Assembly: GCA_947632485.1 (NCBI GenBank)
Contig: CANRPJ010000001.1
Coordinates: forward strand, 1 to 64,000
DNA length: 64,000 nucleotides
Source: an uncultured Muribaculaceae bacterium
GTDB taxonomy: Bacteria > Bacteroidota > Bacteroidia > Bacteroidales > Muribaculaceae
Direction of reading: 5' to 3'
The stretch's first letter is position 1, and every line of letters starts with the position of its first letter. The notes beneath the pieces were generated by a model, which saw only the letters and a program-made list of their open reading frames with translations, did not search any database and was not told where the DNA came from. Both the position numbers and the translations under genes were made by a program. Below, piece after piece: positions 26,560-36,091 of the stretch.

Positions 26560-27301
26560 TTTCGAAATAGAAAGCCGCAGGGAGGCCGGTGCCGGGTGCG
26601 TCTTGCTTAAGATGCGTCCTCTCGGCGCAGAGATGCCTCAGTGCGAGCCGGGTCAGTTTGTGGAGATTCTGGTAGATGATGCCTCATGCACCCTGTTGCG
26701 CCGGCCTATATCGATTTGCGATGTAGTCGATGACCGGTTAGTACTGTTGGTCAAAGACGCCGGAGCTGCTACTCACGCTTTGTGTGAGGCAAGCGTAGGT
26801 AAAAAATATAGCGTGCTGCTCCCTTTGGGACGCGGTTTCTGGGTCGATGATAATGTCAAGAAGGTGCTTCTTGTTGGAGGAGGTGTGGGCACGGCTCCTC
26901 TGCTTTACTGGGGAAAGGCACTTACCGCTCGAGGAATTCAACCTACATTTCTGATTGGGGCGAGAAAGAGTGCTGACCTACTACTTCTTGATAAGTTGCG
27001 CGAGATCGGTTCCCTGAATCTAACTACTGAAGATGGATCCGAGGGTACGAAAGGCATGGTAACCGCCCATCCGGTTTTCAAAGAGGATTTCGACCTGATC
27101 TGCTGTTGTGGACCCCTTCCCATGATGAAGGCGATTGCTGCGATAGCTAAAGAAAGGGGTATCCAGTGTCAGGTGAGTCTTGAAAATAAGATGGCTTGCG
27201 GTCTGGGCGCCTGCCTTTGCTGTGTAGAAGATACTACGTCAGGCAATAGATGTGTTTGTCAAGATGGACCGGTCTTTAATATCAATGAGTTGAAATGGTG
27301 A
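26540..27301 (+). CDS. pyrK: Dihydroorotate dehydrogenase B electron-transfer subunit
   Basis: 253 residues: an FAD-binding barrel (RRPISICDV), an NAD-binding Rossmann part ([14 protein letters not shown]) and a C-terminal 2Fe-2S site with four Cys in CGLGACLCC ... CVCQDG. It carries electrons from PyrD to NAD. It overlaps the MerR gene by 20 bases and pyrD by seven. Confidence 0.95.
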   Translation: MKKQLIDFEIESRREAGAGCVLLKMRPLGAEMPQCEPGQFVEILVDDASCTLLRRPISICDVVDDRLVLLVKDAGAATHALCEASVGKKYSVLLPLGRGFWVDDNVKKVLLVGGGVGTAPLLYWGKALTARGIQPTFLIGARKSADLLLLDKLREIGSLNLTTEDGSEGTKGMVTAHPVFKEDFDLICCCGPLPMMKAIAAIAKERGIQCQVSLENKMACGLGACLCCVEDTTSGNRCVCQDGPVFNINELKW

Positions 27302-28203
27302 ATCTTAATGTTGACTTAGGGCGCGGACTGACCCTGAAGAATCCTGTTATGACAGCGTCGGGCACATTCGGCTATGGACGCGAGTTTGAAGACCTGTTGG
27401 ATCTTGGTCGGCTTGGTGGAATAATAGTTAAGGGCACGACTCTTCACCCGCGCGAGGGTAATCCGTATCCACGAATGGCGGAGACGCCGTCAGGCATGCT
27501 TAATGCCGTTGGGCTCCAGAATAAAGGCGTCGATTATTTCCTTAGCAATATTCTTCCGGAGATTAGCCATTACGATACCCGGATTCTGGTCAATGCGAGC
27601 GGATCATGTCTTGACGATTATGTCGAGGTCTGCCGCAAGCTCAATGAGGCTCAGAGAGTCGATGCTGTAGAAATAAATATCTCATGTCCGAATGTGAAGC
27701 AGGGCGGTATGGCTTTCGGCACCACGGCGGCCGGAGCAGCTTCGGTCGTGAAAGCTGTAAGGAAGGCCTACTCCGGTTGCCTGATTGTGAAGCTATCGCC
27801 CAATGTCACTGATATCACGGAAATAGCGCGGGCCGTTGAAGCGGAAGGCGCTGATGCGGTGTCTCTCGTAAATACATTCCTCGGCATGGCTATCGATGTA
27901 GAGCGCAGAAAGCCGCTTCTAAGCACTGTAACCGGAGGATTGTCAGGACCTTGTATCAGGCCGATTGCTGTCCGAATGGTATGGCAAGTGGCAAAAGCGG
28001 TGAAGATTCCGGTTGTGGGGCTTGGAGGAATCATGTCTGCCAATGATGCTCTGGAGTTTATTCTTGCAGGAGCATCAGCGATACAGGTAGGAACAGCAAA
28101 TTTCGTGGATCCTTCGGTAAGCGTAAAGATTGTAGAAGGAATAGAAGACTATTGCTGCCGCCACTCGGTCGATAATGTGACTGATCTTATCGGTCAGATC
28201 TGA
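27295..28203 (+). CDS. pyrD: Dihydroorotate dehydrogenase B catalytic subunit
   Basis: 302 residues. FMN-barrel enzyme of the NAD-linked class 1[13 protein letters not shown] near the start, [10 protein letters not shown], catalytic cysteine in [13 protein letters not shown], and the phosphate-binding [19 protein letters not shown]. It oxidises dihydroorotate to orotate with PyrK. Last 17 bases overlap the convergent CYTH gene. Confidence 0.95.
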   Translation: MVNLNVDLGRGLTLKNPVMTASGTFGYGREFEDLLDLGRLGGIIVKGTTLHPREGNPYPRMAETPSGMLNAVGLQNKGVDYFLSNILPEISHYDTRILVNASGSCLDDYVEVCRKLNEAQRVDAVEINISCPNVKQGGMAFGTTAAGAASVVKAVRKAYSGCLIVKLSPNVTDITEIARAVEAEGADAVSLVNTFLGMAIDVERRKPLLSTVTGGLSGPCIRPIAVRMVWQVAKAVKIPVVGLGGIMSANDALEFILAGASAIQVGTANFVDPSVSVKIVEGIEDYCCRHSVDNVTDLIGQI

Positions 28204-28651
28204 AGTGGTTTAGAAGATTAGAATTGAAGTATCTTGCGTCATGAGTAACCTCTTCTCCCACAAACGGGGGAAGAGGATAGTCGTGGCGAGATTTCGGTAG
28301 CTCCACTTCTGCTACTATCAGGGGAGCGAGAGGAGGAGCGAATTGGTCAACTTCCCATATCAATCCTCCGAATGGCACGATAAATCTCTCCTTCCTGAGA
28401 ATCGGTTTTTCACACATCTCGAGAAGCTCACGCGCATCTTCCTGCGGAATTTCATATTCAAATTCCAGCCTGGTGTCTACCTCTGTGCAGCCCTTCACTG
28501 TAAGAAATCCCTGGTTATCTCGAAGTCTCACCCTTACAGTCCGCTCCTTTACTTTCGAAAGATAACCTTGTTCAATCTTATAGCTCTTCACTGCAAGCTC
28601 GCGAAAACTATTGTCTTTTACGATGTATTTATGCTCTATTTCTCTTCCCAT
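28187..28651 (-). CDS. CYTH-domain protein
   Basis: 154 residues, one compact CYTH/triphosphate tunnel domain. The signature ExExK is in [11 protein letters not shown], with the acidic/basic tunnel strands [15 protein letters not shown] and LEFEYEIP. Such proteins are inorganic triphosphatases or bacterial class IV adenylate cyclases; the small size and standalone form favour triphosphatase, unproven here. Promoter is half of the palindrome at 28676-28695; convergent overlap of 17 bases with pyrD. Confidence 0.9.
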   Translation of the reverse strand: MGREIEHKYIVKDNSFRELAVKSYKIEQGYLSKVKERTVRVRLRDNQGFLTVKGCTEVDTRLEFEYEIPQEDARELLEMCEKPILRKERFIVPFGGLIWEVDQFAPPLAPLIVAEVELPKSRHDYPLPPFVGEEVTHDARYFNSNLLNHFRSDR

Positions 28652-28675
28652 TCACGCTCCTTTAAGTTAGTAACG

Positions 28676-28695
28676 GCAAAATTAGCTAATTTTGC
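28676..28695. promoter_or_regulatory. Palindromic back-to-back -7 boxes
   Basis: GCAAAATTAGCTAATTTTGC is a perfect 20-bp palindrome composed of two TAATTTTG boxes facing outward: - strand 28684-28677 for CYTH (leader about 22 bases) and + strand 28687-28694 for DUF5686 (leader about 33 bases). It could equally be an operator for a symmetric repressor. No clear -33 element on either side. Confidence 0.65.
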
Positions 28696-28730
28696 ACTAC
28701 TTTCTAAGGTTTAACTCCTCGGTTTGAACT

Positions 28731-31289
28731 ATGGCGTCGCTGATCAGAACCCTTGTTTCTATTTTAGCCTTCACACTTTTGGCGTGGGCTGAGCCAATAG
28801 GAGCTGCCACTCCTCGAATGAAGGTGCGGGGTGTGGTTACTGACTCTGTCACCGGCGAAAAGTTATCCTTCGTGAACGTATCTGTTGAAGGTACTCACTT
28901 CGGTTGTCTGACAGATGGACAGGGTGCCTTTGAGATGTCGGTGCCTGCAAAACAGTCTACCATTATAGTCTCCTCAATGGGATACATGCCATGGAAAGCA
29001 ATAGTAAACCCTGGGAAACCTATTAATCTTAAAGTCAGGCTTCAGCCGGGCGCAATAGAACTCACAGAGGTTACGGTGAAACCTAAACGCAGAAAATATT
29101 CCAAGAAGAATAATCCTGCAGTAGAATTGATGGAGCGGATCCGTAAGGGAGCGGCGAGCTATGACCCGGAAGATGAAGATTTCTATACCTACAATAAGTA
29201 TGAAAAGATGGCGATCGGCTTTGATGGTTTCAATCCTTCTACTGGTGAGCTGAAGCTCCCCAAAAAGTTCGGGTTCCTCAAAGAATATTCCGATACCAAT
29301 AAAATCACAGGCGATTCAGTACTTATCCTGTCGGTCAAGGAGCGGTTGGCTACTGAGCTCTATCGGAAAGATCCGCGCAGTAGGAAAACTGTGGTCACCG
29401 CTGATCGGAGCGAAGGTATCAACCAAGGTTTTGACCAGGAAAATATCCAGACATTCCTGCGTGATATTTTTAGGGAGATTAATATCTACGGCAACGATAT
29501 CACGCTGATGCAAAATAGATTTGTCAGTCCTCTTTCAGCGATTGCGTCAAACTATTATAAGTTTTACCTTTCTGATACCTTATCGTTAGGAAGCAGTCGG
29601 TGTGCCGTACTGAGTTTCGTGCCTCATAATCCTCAGTCTTTCGGCTTCAACGGGAAGTTGTATGTGCCGCTCGAAGATTCAGTTCCTTATGTGAAGCGGG
29701 TTGAGATGAGGGTTCCTAAGTCGATCAATCTGAATTATGTCACTGATCTGATTGTGGCACAGGAGTTTGAGATTGATTCGGTTGGTAGGAGAAGGAAAAC
29801 GGTCGACGATATGGCCGTAAATTTTCGTATTCTTCCTGCCACTCCAAAACTCTATGCCAATAAGAATACCCTTTACAAGGACTTCTCTTACCGGCAGCCA
29901 TCGGATCTTATCGGATACTATGACAAGGAGGGTGAGACTCATTTCCTTGCTGATGCCGACAAAAAAGATGACTTGTTCTGGCAAACCATGCGCTTGACTG
30001 ACCTCTCGAAGGGAGAGAGTTCTATGCCGACCATGATTGGGCGATTGAGAAAAGTGCCGCTCTTCTACTGGACGGAGAAGATCCTTAGCGTGATAGTGAA
30101 AGGATATGTGCCTACCGGAAATCCAAGTAAGATCGACCTTGGTCCGGTCAATACCATGGTGAGTGGAAACACCGTGGAAGGAATGCGGTTCCGTGTAGGA
30201 GGAATGACTACAGCCAACCTGAGCAAGCGGATCTATTCAAGAGCTTATGTAGCTTATGGCACTAAGGATCATAAGTGGAAATATAGCGGAGAGCTCGAAT
30301 ATAGCTTCGCCGACCATAGGTATCATTCCCGCGAGTTTCCGATGCATGCCCTGAGGCTCACGCATTCCTACGATGTGGATATGATAGGCCAGCACTATCT
30401 TTTCACAAATGCCGACAATGTATTCCTGGCATTAAAGAGAATGCCCAGCGATAAGGCTACCTATAGGCGCCTCACAACCCTTGATTATATTCTCGAGAGG
30501 CGCAGCGGCTTCTCTATCCAGGCGGGAATCCGCCATGAGGAGCAGCAGCCTACCCAGTGGCTTCCTTTCATTAACGGAGCGGGAGAGTCCTTCCGGAAAT
30601 TCTATCAGGCTGCCTTTACCCTTCAGTTGAGGTATTCGCCGGGAGAAACTTTTTATCAGGCTGCCTCGATGCGTATTCCTATCAATCTGGATTCTCCGGT
30701 GTTTCTCATAAGTCATGAGTTCGGCCCAAAAGGATTTCTGGGGGCGGATTTCACTGTAAACAAGACTGAGATTTCGGTGCAAAAGAGATTCTGGTTCTCC
30801 GCTTTCGGATATACCGATCTGATTCTTAAAGGCGGAAAAATATGGAGCCAGGTTCAATATCCTGCATTGACCTGGCCCAACGTTAATCTTTCCTATACGA
30901 TTCAGCCTGAGAGCTTCACCCTTATGAATCCCATGGAATTCGCTACCGACTACTACGCTTCTTGGGACGCTACTTATTGGATCAATGGCGCGCTGTTGAA
31001 TCGCGTCCCTCTCATCAATAAATTGAAACTGCGCGAGGTAGTGGCTTTCCGGGGATATTGGGGAGGTCTTACTAAGAAGAACAACCCGGCTTATAATTCC
31101 AATCTGTTCCGTTTTCCTGAAGATGCCAATGTCAAGACTCTTGGGAAGATGCCTTACATGGAAATCAGTGCGGGACTGGATAATATCCTTACGGTGCTTA
31201 GGGTAGACTATGTGTGGCGATTAAGTTACCGCAACACGCCCGGTGCTCCCGACGGCGGTGTGCGCATCGCCATGCACTTCACTTTCTGA
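28731..31289 (+). CDS. DUF5686 outer-membrane protein with CarboxypepD-like domain
   Basis: 852 residues with a signal peptide (ends around AEPIGAA), then a carboxypeptidase-regulatory-like beta domain (about 30-110: VRGVVTDSVTGEKLSFVNV, later STIIVSSMGYM) and a large DUF5686 region rich in alternating beta strands, with a C-terminus GVRIAMHFTF that looks like an outer-membrane barrel end. This Bacteroidota family has no firm function; export or surface roles are inferred. It ends exactly where the ECF sigma gene ends (31289/31290, opposite strands). Confidence 0.85.
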   Translation: MASLIRTLVSILAFTLLAWAEPIGAATPRMKVRGVVTDSVTGEKLSFVNVSVEGTHFGCLTDGQGAFEMSVPAKQSTIIVSSMGYMPWKAIVNPGKPINLKVRLQPGAIELTEVTVKPKRRKYSKKNNPAVELMERIRKGAASYDPEDEDFYTYNKYEKMAIGFDGFNPSTGELKLPKKFGFLKEYSDTNKITGDSVLILSVKERLATELYRKDPRSRKTVVTADRSEGINQGFDQENIQTFLRDIFREINIYGNDITLMQNRFVSPLSAIASNYYKFYLSDTLSLGSSRCAVLSFVPHNPQSFGFNGKLYVPLEDSVPYVKRVEMRVPKSINLNYVTDLIVAQEFEIDSVGRRRKTVDDMAVNFRILPATPKLYANKNTLYKDFSYRQPSDLIGYYDKEGETHFLADADKKDDLFWQTMRLTDLSKGESSMPTMIGRLRKVPLFYWTEKILSVIVKGYVPTGNPSKIDLGPVNTMVSGNTVEGMRFRVGGMTTANLSKRIYSRAYVAYGTKDHKWKYSGELEYSFADHRYHSREFPMHALRLTHSYDVDMIGQHYLFTNADNVFLALKRMPSDKATYRRLTTLDYILERRSGFSIQAGIRHEEQQPTQWLPFINGAGESFRKFYQAAFTLQLRYSPGETFYQAASMRIPINLDSPVFLISHEFGPKGFLGADFTVNKTEISVQKRFWFSAFGYTDLILKGGKIWSQVQYPALTWPNVNLSYTIQPESFTLMNPMEFATDYYASWDATYWINGALLNRVPLINKLKLREVVAFRGYWGGLTKKNNPAYNSNLFRFPEDANVKTLGKMPYMEISAGLDNILTVLRVDYVWRLSYRNTPGAPDGGVRIAMHFTF

Positions 31290-31796
31290 TTACTTATAGT
31301 CTTTAAGCACTCCCTGAAGCTTCTTGCGGACGAAGAAGATGCGGCTCTTCACGGTGCCGAGGGGCACACCCAGCGTCTCAGCAATCTCATTGTATTTGTA
31401 GCCGCTCACGTGCATGCTGAAGGCTTCGCGATATTCGGTCGGGAAATCGGCCATTGCCTTTGAAATCTCTTTCACTGCTACGGAACCTTCCGGAGTGTCG
31501 AGGCCTGAATCCTGCGAAACGTTGAGGTGGAAAAGATCTTCAGTCGTGTCGATTACGGTAGCTTTCCTAACCTGCTGCCTGTAATTGTTGATGAAGATGT
31601 TCCTCATTATTGTGAAGATCCAACCCTTGAAGTTTACGTTGTCTACGTATTTCTCTTCATTATCAAGAGCTTTGAGGGTGGTATCCTGAAGAAGGTCCTG
31701 AGCTGCTTCGCGGTCTGTAGTAAGCTGATATGCGAAGTTGAGGAGGTGTCCCTGGAGACCCAGGAGGCGGTTGGTGAATGATTCTTTGCGTGCCAT
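31290..31796 (-). CDS. ECF RNA polymerase sigma factor
   Basis: 168 residues with region 2 (NFAYQLTTDREAAQDLLQDTTLKAL, read in parts; KGWIFTIMRNIFINNYR) and region 4 (FPTEYREAFSMHVSGYKYNEIAETLGVPLGTVKSRI, in parts), joined by a short linker. It directs RNA polymerase to a specific promoter set. No anti-sigma gene, SusCD pair or FecR homologue adjoins it: neighbours are DUF5686 (abutting) and a DEAD helicase (divergent). Control may therefore be transcriptional; GGAAC repeats lie upstream at 31850-31864. Confidence 0.92.
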   Translation of the reverse strand: MARKESFTNRLLGLQGHLLNFAYQLTTDREAAQDLLQDTTLKALDNEEKYVDNVNFKGWIFTIMRNIFINNYRQQVRKATVIDTTEDLFHLNVSQDSGLDTPEGSVAVKEISKAMADFPTEYREAFSMHVSGYKYNEIAETLGVPLGTVKSRIFFVRKKLQGVLKDYK

Positions 31797-31849
31797 TGTT
31801 ATAGTTGTTATCGTTGTTGTGTATGTATAACATTCCCTTTCGTCCGATT

Positions 31850-31864
31850 GTTCCGGAAGTTCCC
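31850..31864 (-). promoter_or_regulatory. GGAAC repeats upstream of ECF sigma gene
   Basis: On the - strand this stretch reads GGGAACTTCCGGAAC: a GGAACTT, the -35 word of many ECF promoters, plus a second GGAAC and an internal TTCCGGAA palindrome. No matching -10 word is obvious, so autoregulation is only a suggestion. Confidence 0.3.
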
Positions 31865-31962
31865 ATAAATTTTGATAATTTTTTTCAGGCCTTCCGGTAA
31901 TCTCTTTCTATGTTTGTGGTCTTCACGCAGTTCTCTGTTCCGCTAAATACGTAGATTTTTTT

Positions 31963-31970
31963 TAATTTTG
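31963..31970 (+). promoter_or_regulatory. -7 box upstream of DEAD helicase
   Basis: TAATTTTG; predicted start near 31974. It rules out the GTG at 31970 as a start codon. Confidence 0.6.
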
Positions 31971-32014
31971 TGGCTGAAAAAATGAGAGTGGGGCTTCATT
32001 GCCCCGATGTGCTG

Positions 32015-33448
32015 ATGAGATTCGACGAATTAGATTTAAGCGACGACGCCCTTGATGCGCTGGATGCCATGCGGTTTGAAAACTGCACTCCTATTCAGGA
32101 GCTGGCGATTCCGGCTGTGTTGGAAGGGCGTGATCTTATGGCCGTGGCGCAGACCGGTACCGGAAAAACAGCGGCTTATCTGCTTCCGGTTATAGATGAG
32201 CTTTCTCTCGGAGGTTATCCGGAAGATGCCGTGAATTGTGTTGTTATGGCTCCCACGCGGGAGCTCGCGCAGCAGATTGACCAGCAGCTCCAGGGCTTCT
32301 CCTATTTTATGCCTCTGAGTTCGATGGCCGTGTATGGCGGTACCGACGGATATACCTACGACCAGCAACGGAAAGGGCTCAAATCCGGAGCTGACATAAT
32401 TGTGGCGACTCCCGGACGCCTTCTGGCTCATCTCAGTATGGGATATGTAGACCTATCCAAGGTGTCCTACTTCATTCTCGATGAAGCTGACCGTATGCTT
32501 GACATGGGCTTCTACGATGATATCATGCAGATTGCTTCTCACATGCCCAAAGAGAGGCAGACGCTTATGTTTTCGGCTACGATGCCTCCCAAGATCAAGC
32601 AGCTCGCGCAGTCAATTCTCAATGATCCCTTTGAGATAAAGCTGTCGATGTCGAAGCCTGCGGAGAAGATCGATCAGTCGGCCTACGTATGCTACGAGAC
32701 TCAGAAGATACCTATATTGCTGAAGCTTTTCTCCGAGAATAAGTTTGAGCGCGTTATCGTATTCGCTTCTTCTAAGCTTAAGGTAAAGGAGCTGACCAGG
32801 GCTTTGCGAGGCAAAAAGCTCGACGTAGGGGAGATGCATTCGGATCTTGACCAGAACAAGCGTGAGGAAGTGATGCTCGGCTTTAAGGCCGGAAAAATCA
32901 AAATACTGGTAGCTACAGATATAGTTGCGCGCGGCATAGATATCGATGATATAAACTGCGTTGTGAACTTTGACGTGCCTCATGAGTGTGAAGACTATGT
33001 GCACCGCATCGGGCGCACTGCGCGCGCCGACAGCGATGGCATGGCTATCACGTTTGTATCGGATAAAGACCGGTCACGGTTCCGCCAGATAGAGCAGTTT
33101 CTCGAGAAGGAGGTACCTAAAAGAGAAGTGCCCGAAGAGTTTGGGGCTACTCCCGACTATGCGAAAGCCTCCACTGCAAGGGGCAATGAGAAGGGGAGTC
33201 GTGGCCGTAAGCGCAGAAACAACAGACGGGGTGGTAATAAGCCAGCCTCAATGGTGAGGAGCAGACCTGCCAAGACAGAAGGAAAACAACCCGGCGCTGC
33301 AGCAGCTCCTATCGCTTCCGAGAATGTCGCAGCAGAGTCAGAACAGCCTAAGCGTAAGCGTCGTTCCCGCCGCCATCGCAGAGGGAAGCAGAGTCAGGGT
33401 GCATCAGATTCTAAGGCCAAAGTCACGCAGGAATCAGCGCAAGGTTGA
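32015..33448 (+). CDS. DEAD-box RNA helicase
   Basis: 477 residues from the ATG at 32015 (MRFDELDLSDDALDAL), the typical family start; an ATG at 31982 would add 11 residues. Motifs in order: Q motif FENCTPIQ, Walker A AQTGTGKT, PTRELAQQ, TPGRLL, VLDEADRMLDMGF (LDEAD), FSATMP, VATDIVARGIDIDD and HRIGRTAR. A basic low-complexity tail (RGRKRRNNRRGG, RRHRRGKQ) probably binds RNA. RhlE-like; roles in ribosome assembly or mRNA decay are inferred. Its last 26 bases overlap lon. Confidence 0.95.
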   Translation: MRFDELDLSDDALDALDAMRFENCTPIQELAIPAVLEGRDLMAVAQTGTGKTAAYLLPVIDELSLGGYPEDAVNCVVMAPTRELAQQIDQQLQGFSYFMPLSSMAVYGGTDGYTYDQQRKGLKSGADIIVATPGRLLAHLSMGYVDLSKVSYFILDEADRMLDMGFYDDIMQIASHMPKERQTLMFSATMPPKIKQLAQSILNDPFEIKLSMSKPAEKIDQSAYVCYETQKIPILLKLFSENKFERVIVFASSKLKVKELTRALRGKKLDVGEMHSDLDQNKREEVMLGFKAGKIKILVATDIVARGIDIDDINCVVNFDVPHECEDYVHRIGRTARADSDGMAITFVSDKDRSRFRQIEQFLEKEVPKREVPEEFGATPDYAKASTARGNEKGSRGRKRRNNRRGGNKPASMVRSRPAKTEGKQPGAAAAPIASENVAAESEQPKRKRRSRRHRRGKQSQGASDSKAKVTQESAQG

Positions 33449-35879
33449 GCACCTCTTCCATACGGTTTACGTAGTTGAACTTGAGCCCTTCCAGATAGCG
33501 GGGCTCAATTTCTTCTATATCCTTTCTGTTCTGCTCGCAGAGTATGATCTCCTTTATGCCGGCACGTTTGGCAGCAAGGATCTTCTCTTTGATACCGCCT
33601 ACGGGAAGCACCTTGCCGCGAAGAGTGATCTCACCTGTCATGGCAAGTTTCTCCTTGACGAGTCTGCCAGTGAAGGCTGATGCCAGCGCTGTGAGCATGG
33701 CAATGCCGGCTGAAGGGCCATCTTTGGGAATAGCGCCTTCAGGCACATGGATATGGACTGCCTTCTTGGCGAAGCTGCTTTCATCAAGAGCCACTACCGA
33801 GGCATGAGCCTTAAGCCATTGCAGAGCGATCGTGGCCGACTCTTTCATTACGTCACCAAGGTTGCCGGTTAGGGTGAGTCGCTCATCTTTAGCCGGAGCT
33901 AATGAGGTTTCAATAAACAGAATCTCACCACCTACCTTAGTCCAGGCCAGACCTGTCACCACGCCAGGCACTTCGTTGCCCTCGGATAAGGTAGGATAAA
34001 CCTGCTCCACTCCCAGAAGTTCTTTCACCTCTTTAGCCCCTATGGTTCTGGGCCAATCCATACCGGTTGCTTTTTTGCGGGCTATGCGCCGCATCAAGGT
34101 AGCAATCTTTTTATCAAGTTGCCTTACCCCAGATTCGCGCGTATATCTCTCAATAAGCTCTTCGAGACCCTTTTTTGTGATCTGAAGATCCATCTCCTCC
34201 AGACCGTGTTCTTTCAGATTCTTTGGGAAAAGATGACGAAGGCCTATTTCTACTTTCTCTTCTGTAATATAGCCGGGCACCTCCACCAACTCCATGCGGT
34301 CAAGAAGCGGCCGGGATATACCGGAAAGACTATTGGCAGTAGCGATGAAAAGCACTTTAGACAGATCATAGTCCACATCGACATAGTTGTCGTGGAACTT
34401 CGAGTTCTGCTCCGGATCAAGCACCTCAAGCAGTGCCGTAGAAGGATCGCCTTTGAAGTCTTTACCTATCTTGTCGATCTCATCAAGCACGAATACAGGA
34501 TTCGACTTTCCAGCCTTGATTATCGCCGAAAGAATGCGTCCGGGCATAGCGCCGATATACGTGCGTCTATGTCCTCTCACTTCCGCCTCATCGTGCAGAC
34601 CGCCGAGCGAAACGCGTGCGTACGGCCTGTTAAGCGCCTCTGCCACCGAGCGACCGAGCGAGGTCTTTCCTACCCCCGGAGGGCCGTAAAGGCAGAGAAT
34701 CGGAGCTTTCATATGAAGCACAGCTATCTGCTCCAAGATCCTCTCTTTCACCTTTTCAAGACCATAGTGGTCACGATCAAGGATTTTCTCGACTTCTGCA
34801 GTATCAAATTCACTCTCAGCCATATCTTCCCACGGCAGGTCGAGAAGAGTTTCCAGATAGGAATACTGCACGGAATATTCAGGATTCTGCACAGCATAGC
34901 GGTCGAGCTTATGCAGCTCCTTCTCAAATCGCGCTTTTACTTCCTCCGGCCATTTTTTCTCAGCAGCCCTTTTCCGAAGGTTCGCGCTGTCTTCCTCTTC
35001 CGGAACCTGCCCCAGTTCCTCCTGCATCTTCCGGATCTGCTGCTGCAGGTAATGCTCCTTCTGCTGCTGGTTGATATCTTCTTTAGTGCGTTCTTGAATT
35101 TCATTCTGAAGATGAATGAAACTCATAGCGGTCTGGAGTTTCTTGATAAGAAGCTCCACGCGCTCTTTCAGGCTATTACATTTAAGCAATTCAACCTTTT
35201 CATCAACTCCACCGGGGAAATTGGCAGCTATGAAGTTGATTGCCCTCAGGTCATCGTCGCATTGTCTGAGTGCGAACCTGAGTTCCTGAGTCTTTTCTGG
35301 ACCAATTTCGTCAAGGAGCGACTGATAGGTATGCATGAGGGTAGTAACCAACACAGCCATCTCCATATCGTCGGAAGCCGGTTCATCTTCCGGATTCGGA
35401 TAGCAAACAGCAGTAAGGTATGGTTTACGCTTTAGAATGGTACCGAGTTCACAACGCACGCCGATTGTCATCAGCGCAGTCTGGTTGCCGTCGGGAAGCT
35501 CAATAATCTTTTCTACCTTACCAAGCACTCCGATATGGTATAGATCGCGCGACCCCGGATTTTTCTTCTCCGGGTTAATTTGAGTCACGAGGATCACCCA
35601 TGATCCGTCTTTCATGGCATCTTCCGCCAACTTAACAGTGCTTTCATCTGTGAGCGGCACAGGCACAGCACAATAGGGGAAGAATACTTGCCCCCGTATT
35701 GGCAGCACGGGCGCCGACATAATATCATCGAGCTTCAGATCCACGGTCTTTTCATTACGCCCTATGGAGATAGAGGCGACCGATATGTTTGGGCCATTTA
35801 CTTTTCCGGACTTTGCTGCACTCAGGCGCCCGGAAAATGCCGCCATAAAATTTGCGTTATTGCTGTTAAAAGTATTCAT
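33423..35879 (-). CDS. lon: ATP-dependent protease Lon
   Basis: 818 residues: N-terminal substrate-binding LON domain (LPIRGQVFFPYCAVPVPL), AAA module with GPPGVGKTSLGRSVAEAL and VFVLDEIDKIG, and a serine protease domain with the Ser/Lys dyad around PKDGPSAGIAMLTAL and the downstream Lys in PVGGIKEKILAAKRAG. It degrades misfolded and regulatory cytoplasmic proteins. Promoter at 35955-35985 with a ~72-base leader; I see no CIRCE-type heat-shock operator. Overlaps the helicase by 26 bases. Confidence 0.97.
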   Translation of the reverse strand: MNTFNSNNANFMAAFSGRLSAAKSGKVNGPNISVASISIGRNEKTVDLKLDDIMSAPVLPIRGQVFFPYCAVPVPLTDESTVKLAEDAMKDGSWVILVTQINPEKKNPGSRDLYHIGVLGKVEKIIELPDGNQTALMTIGVRCELGTILKRKPYLTAVCYPNPEDEPASDDMEMAVLVTTLMHTYQSLLDEIGPEKTQELRFALRQCDDDLRAINFIAANFPGGVDEKVELLKCNSLKERVELLIKKLQTAMSFIHLQNEIQERTKEDINQQQKEHYLQQQIRKMQEELGQVPEEEDSANLRKRAAEKKWPEEVKARFEKELHKLDRYAVQNPEYSVQYSYLETLLDLPWEDMAESEFDTAEVEKILDRDHYGLEKVKERILEQIAVLHMKAPILCLYGPPGVGKTSLGRSVAEALNRPYARVSLGGLHDEAEVRGHRRTYIGAMPGRILSAIIKAGKSNPVFVLDEIDKIGKDFKGDPSTALLEVLDPEQNSKFHDNYVDVDYDLSKVLFIATANSLSGISRPLLDRMELVEVPGYITEEKVEIGLRHLFPKNLKEHGLEEMDLQITKKGLEELIERYTRESGVRQLDKKIATLMRRIARKKATGMDWPRTIGAKEVKELLGVEQVYPTLSEGNEVPGVVTGLAWTKVGGEILFIETSLAPAKDERLTLTGNLGDVMKESATIALQWLKAHASVVALDESSFAKKAVHIHVPEGAIPKDGPSAGIAMLTALASAFTGRLVKEKLAMTGEITLRGKVLPVGGIKEKILAAKRAGIKEIILCEQNRKDIEEIEPRYLEGLKFNYVNRMEEVLNLALIPA

Positions 35880-35954
35880 AATTGTAAGAAAAATTAATTT
35901 AATGGTTAAAACTCAGTACTTAACATATTTGCTATAGCTGTTAATTTGATAATG

Positions 35955-35985
35955 CAAAGTTAACTAAAAAAATCGGAATCTGCAA
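35955..35985 (-). promoter_or_regulatory. lon promoter (-33 TTG, -7 TAACTTTG)
   Basis: On the - strand TTG at 35985-35983, a 20-base spacer, TAACTTTG at 35962-35955; predicted start near 35951. Confidence 0.75.
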
Positions 35986-36043
35986 GCTTTGACTGATATT
36001 ACTTTCAGCGGAAAGATATAGTCCAAAGAATCAAAAATTTTAC

Positions 36044-36051
36044 TACTTTTG
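36044..36051 (+). promoter_or_regulatory. -7 box upstream of tricorn-like gene
   Basis: TACTTTTG, predicted start near 36055 and a leader of about 37 bases; no -33 TTG at the right distance. Confidence 0.5.
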
Positions 36052-36091
36052 TAGAGATTATACCAGATTATTTATTCTAACCTATCATAAA

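Noticed and set aside
31970-31984. GTG start for the DEAD helicase
   Set aside because: The GTG's first base is the last base of the -7 box, so the codon would precede the transcript start.
34119-35435. 438-residue open frame antisense to lon
   Set aside because: It lies wholly inside the conserved lon frame and its translation has no recognisable domain; the lon codon structure explains it.
35880-36091. Heat-shock CIRCE operator upstream of lon
   Set aside because: No TTAGCACTC / GAGTGCTAA inverted repeat is present; only the standard promoter is seen.
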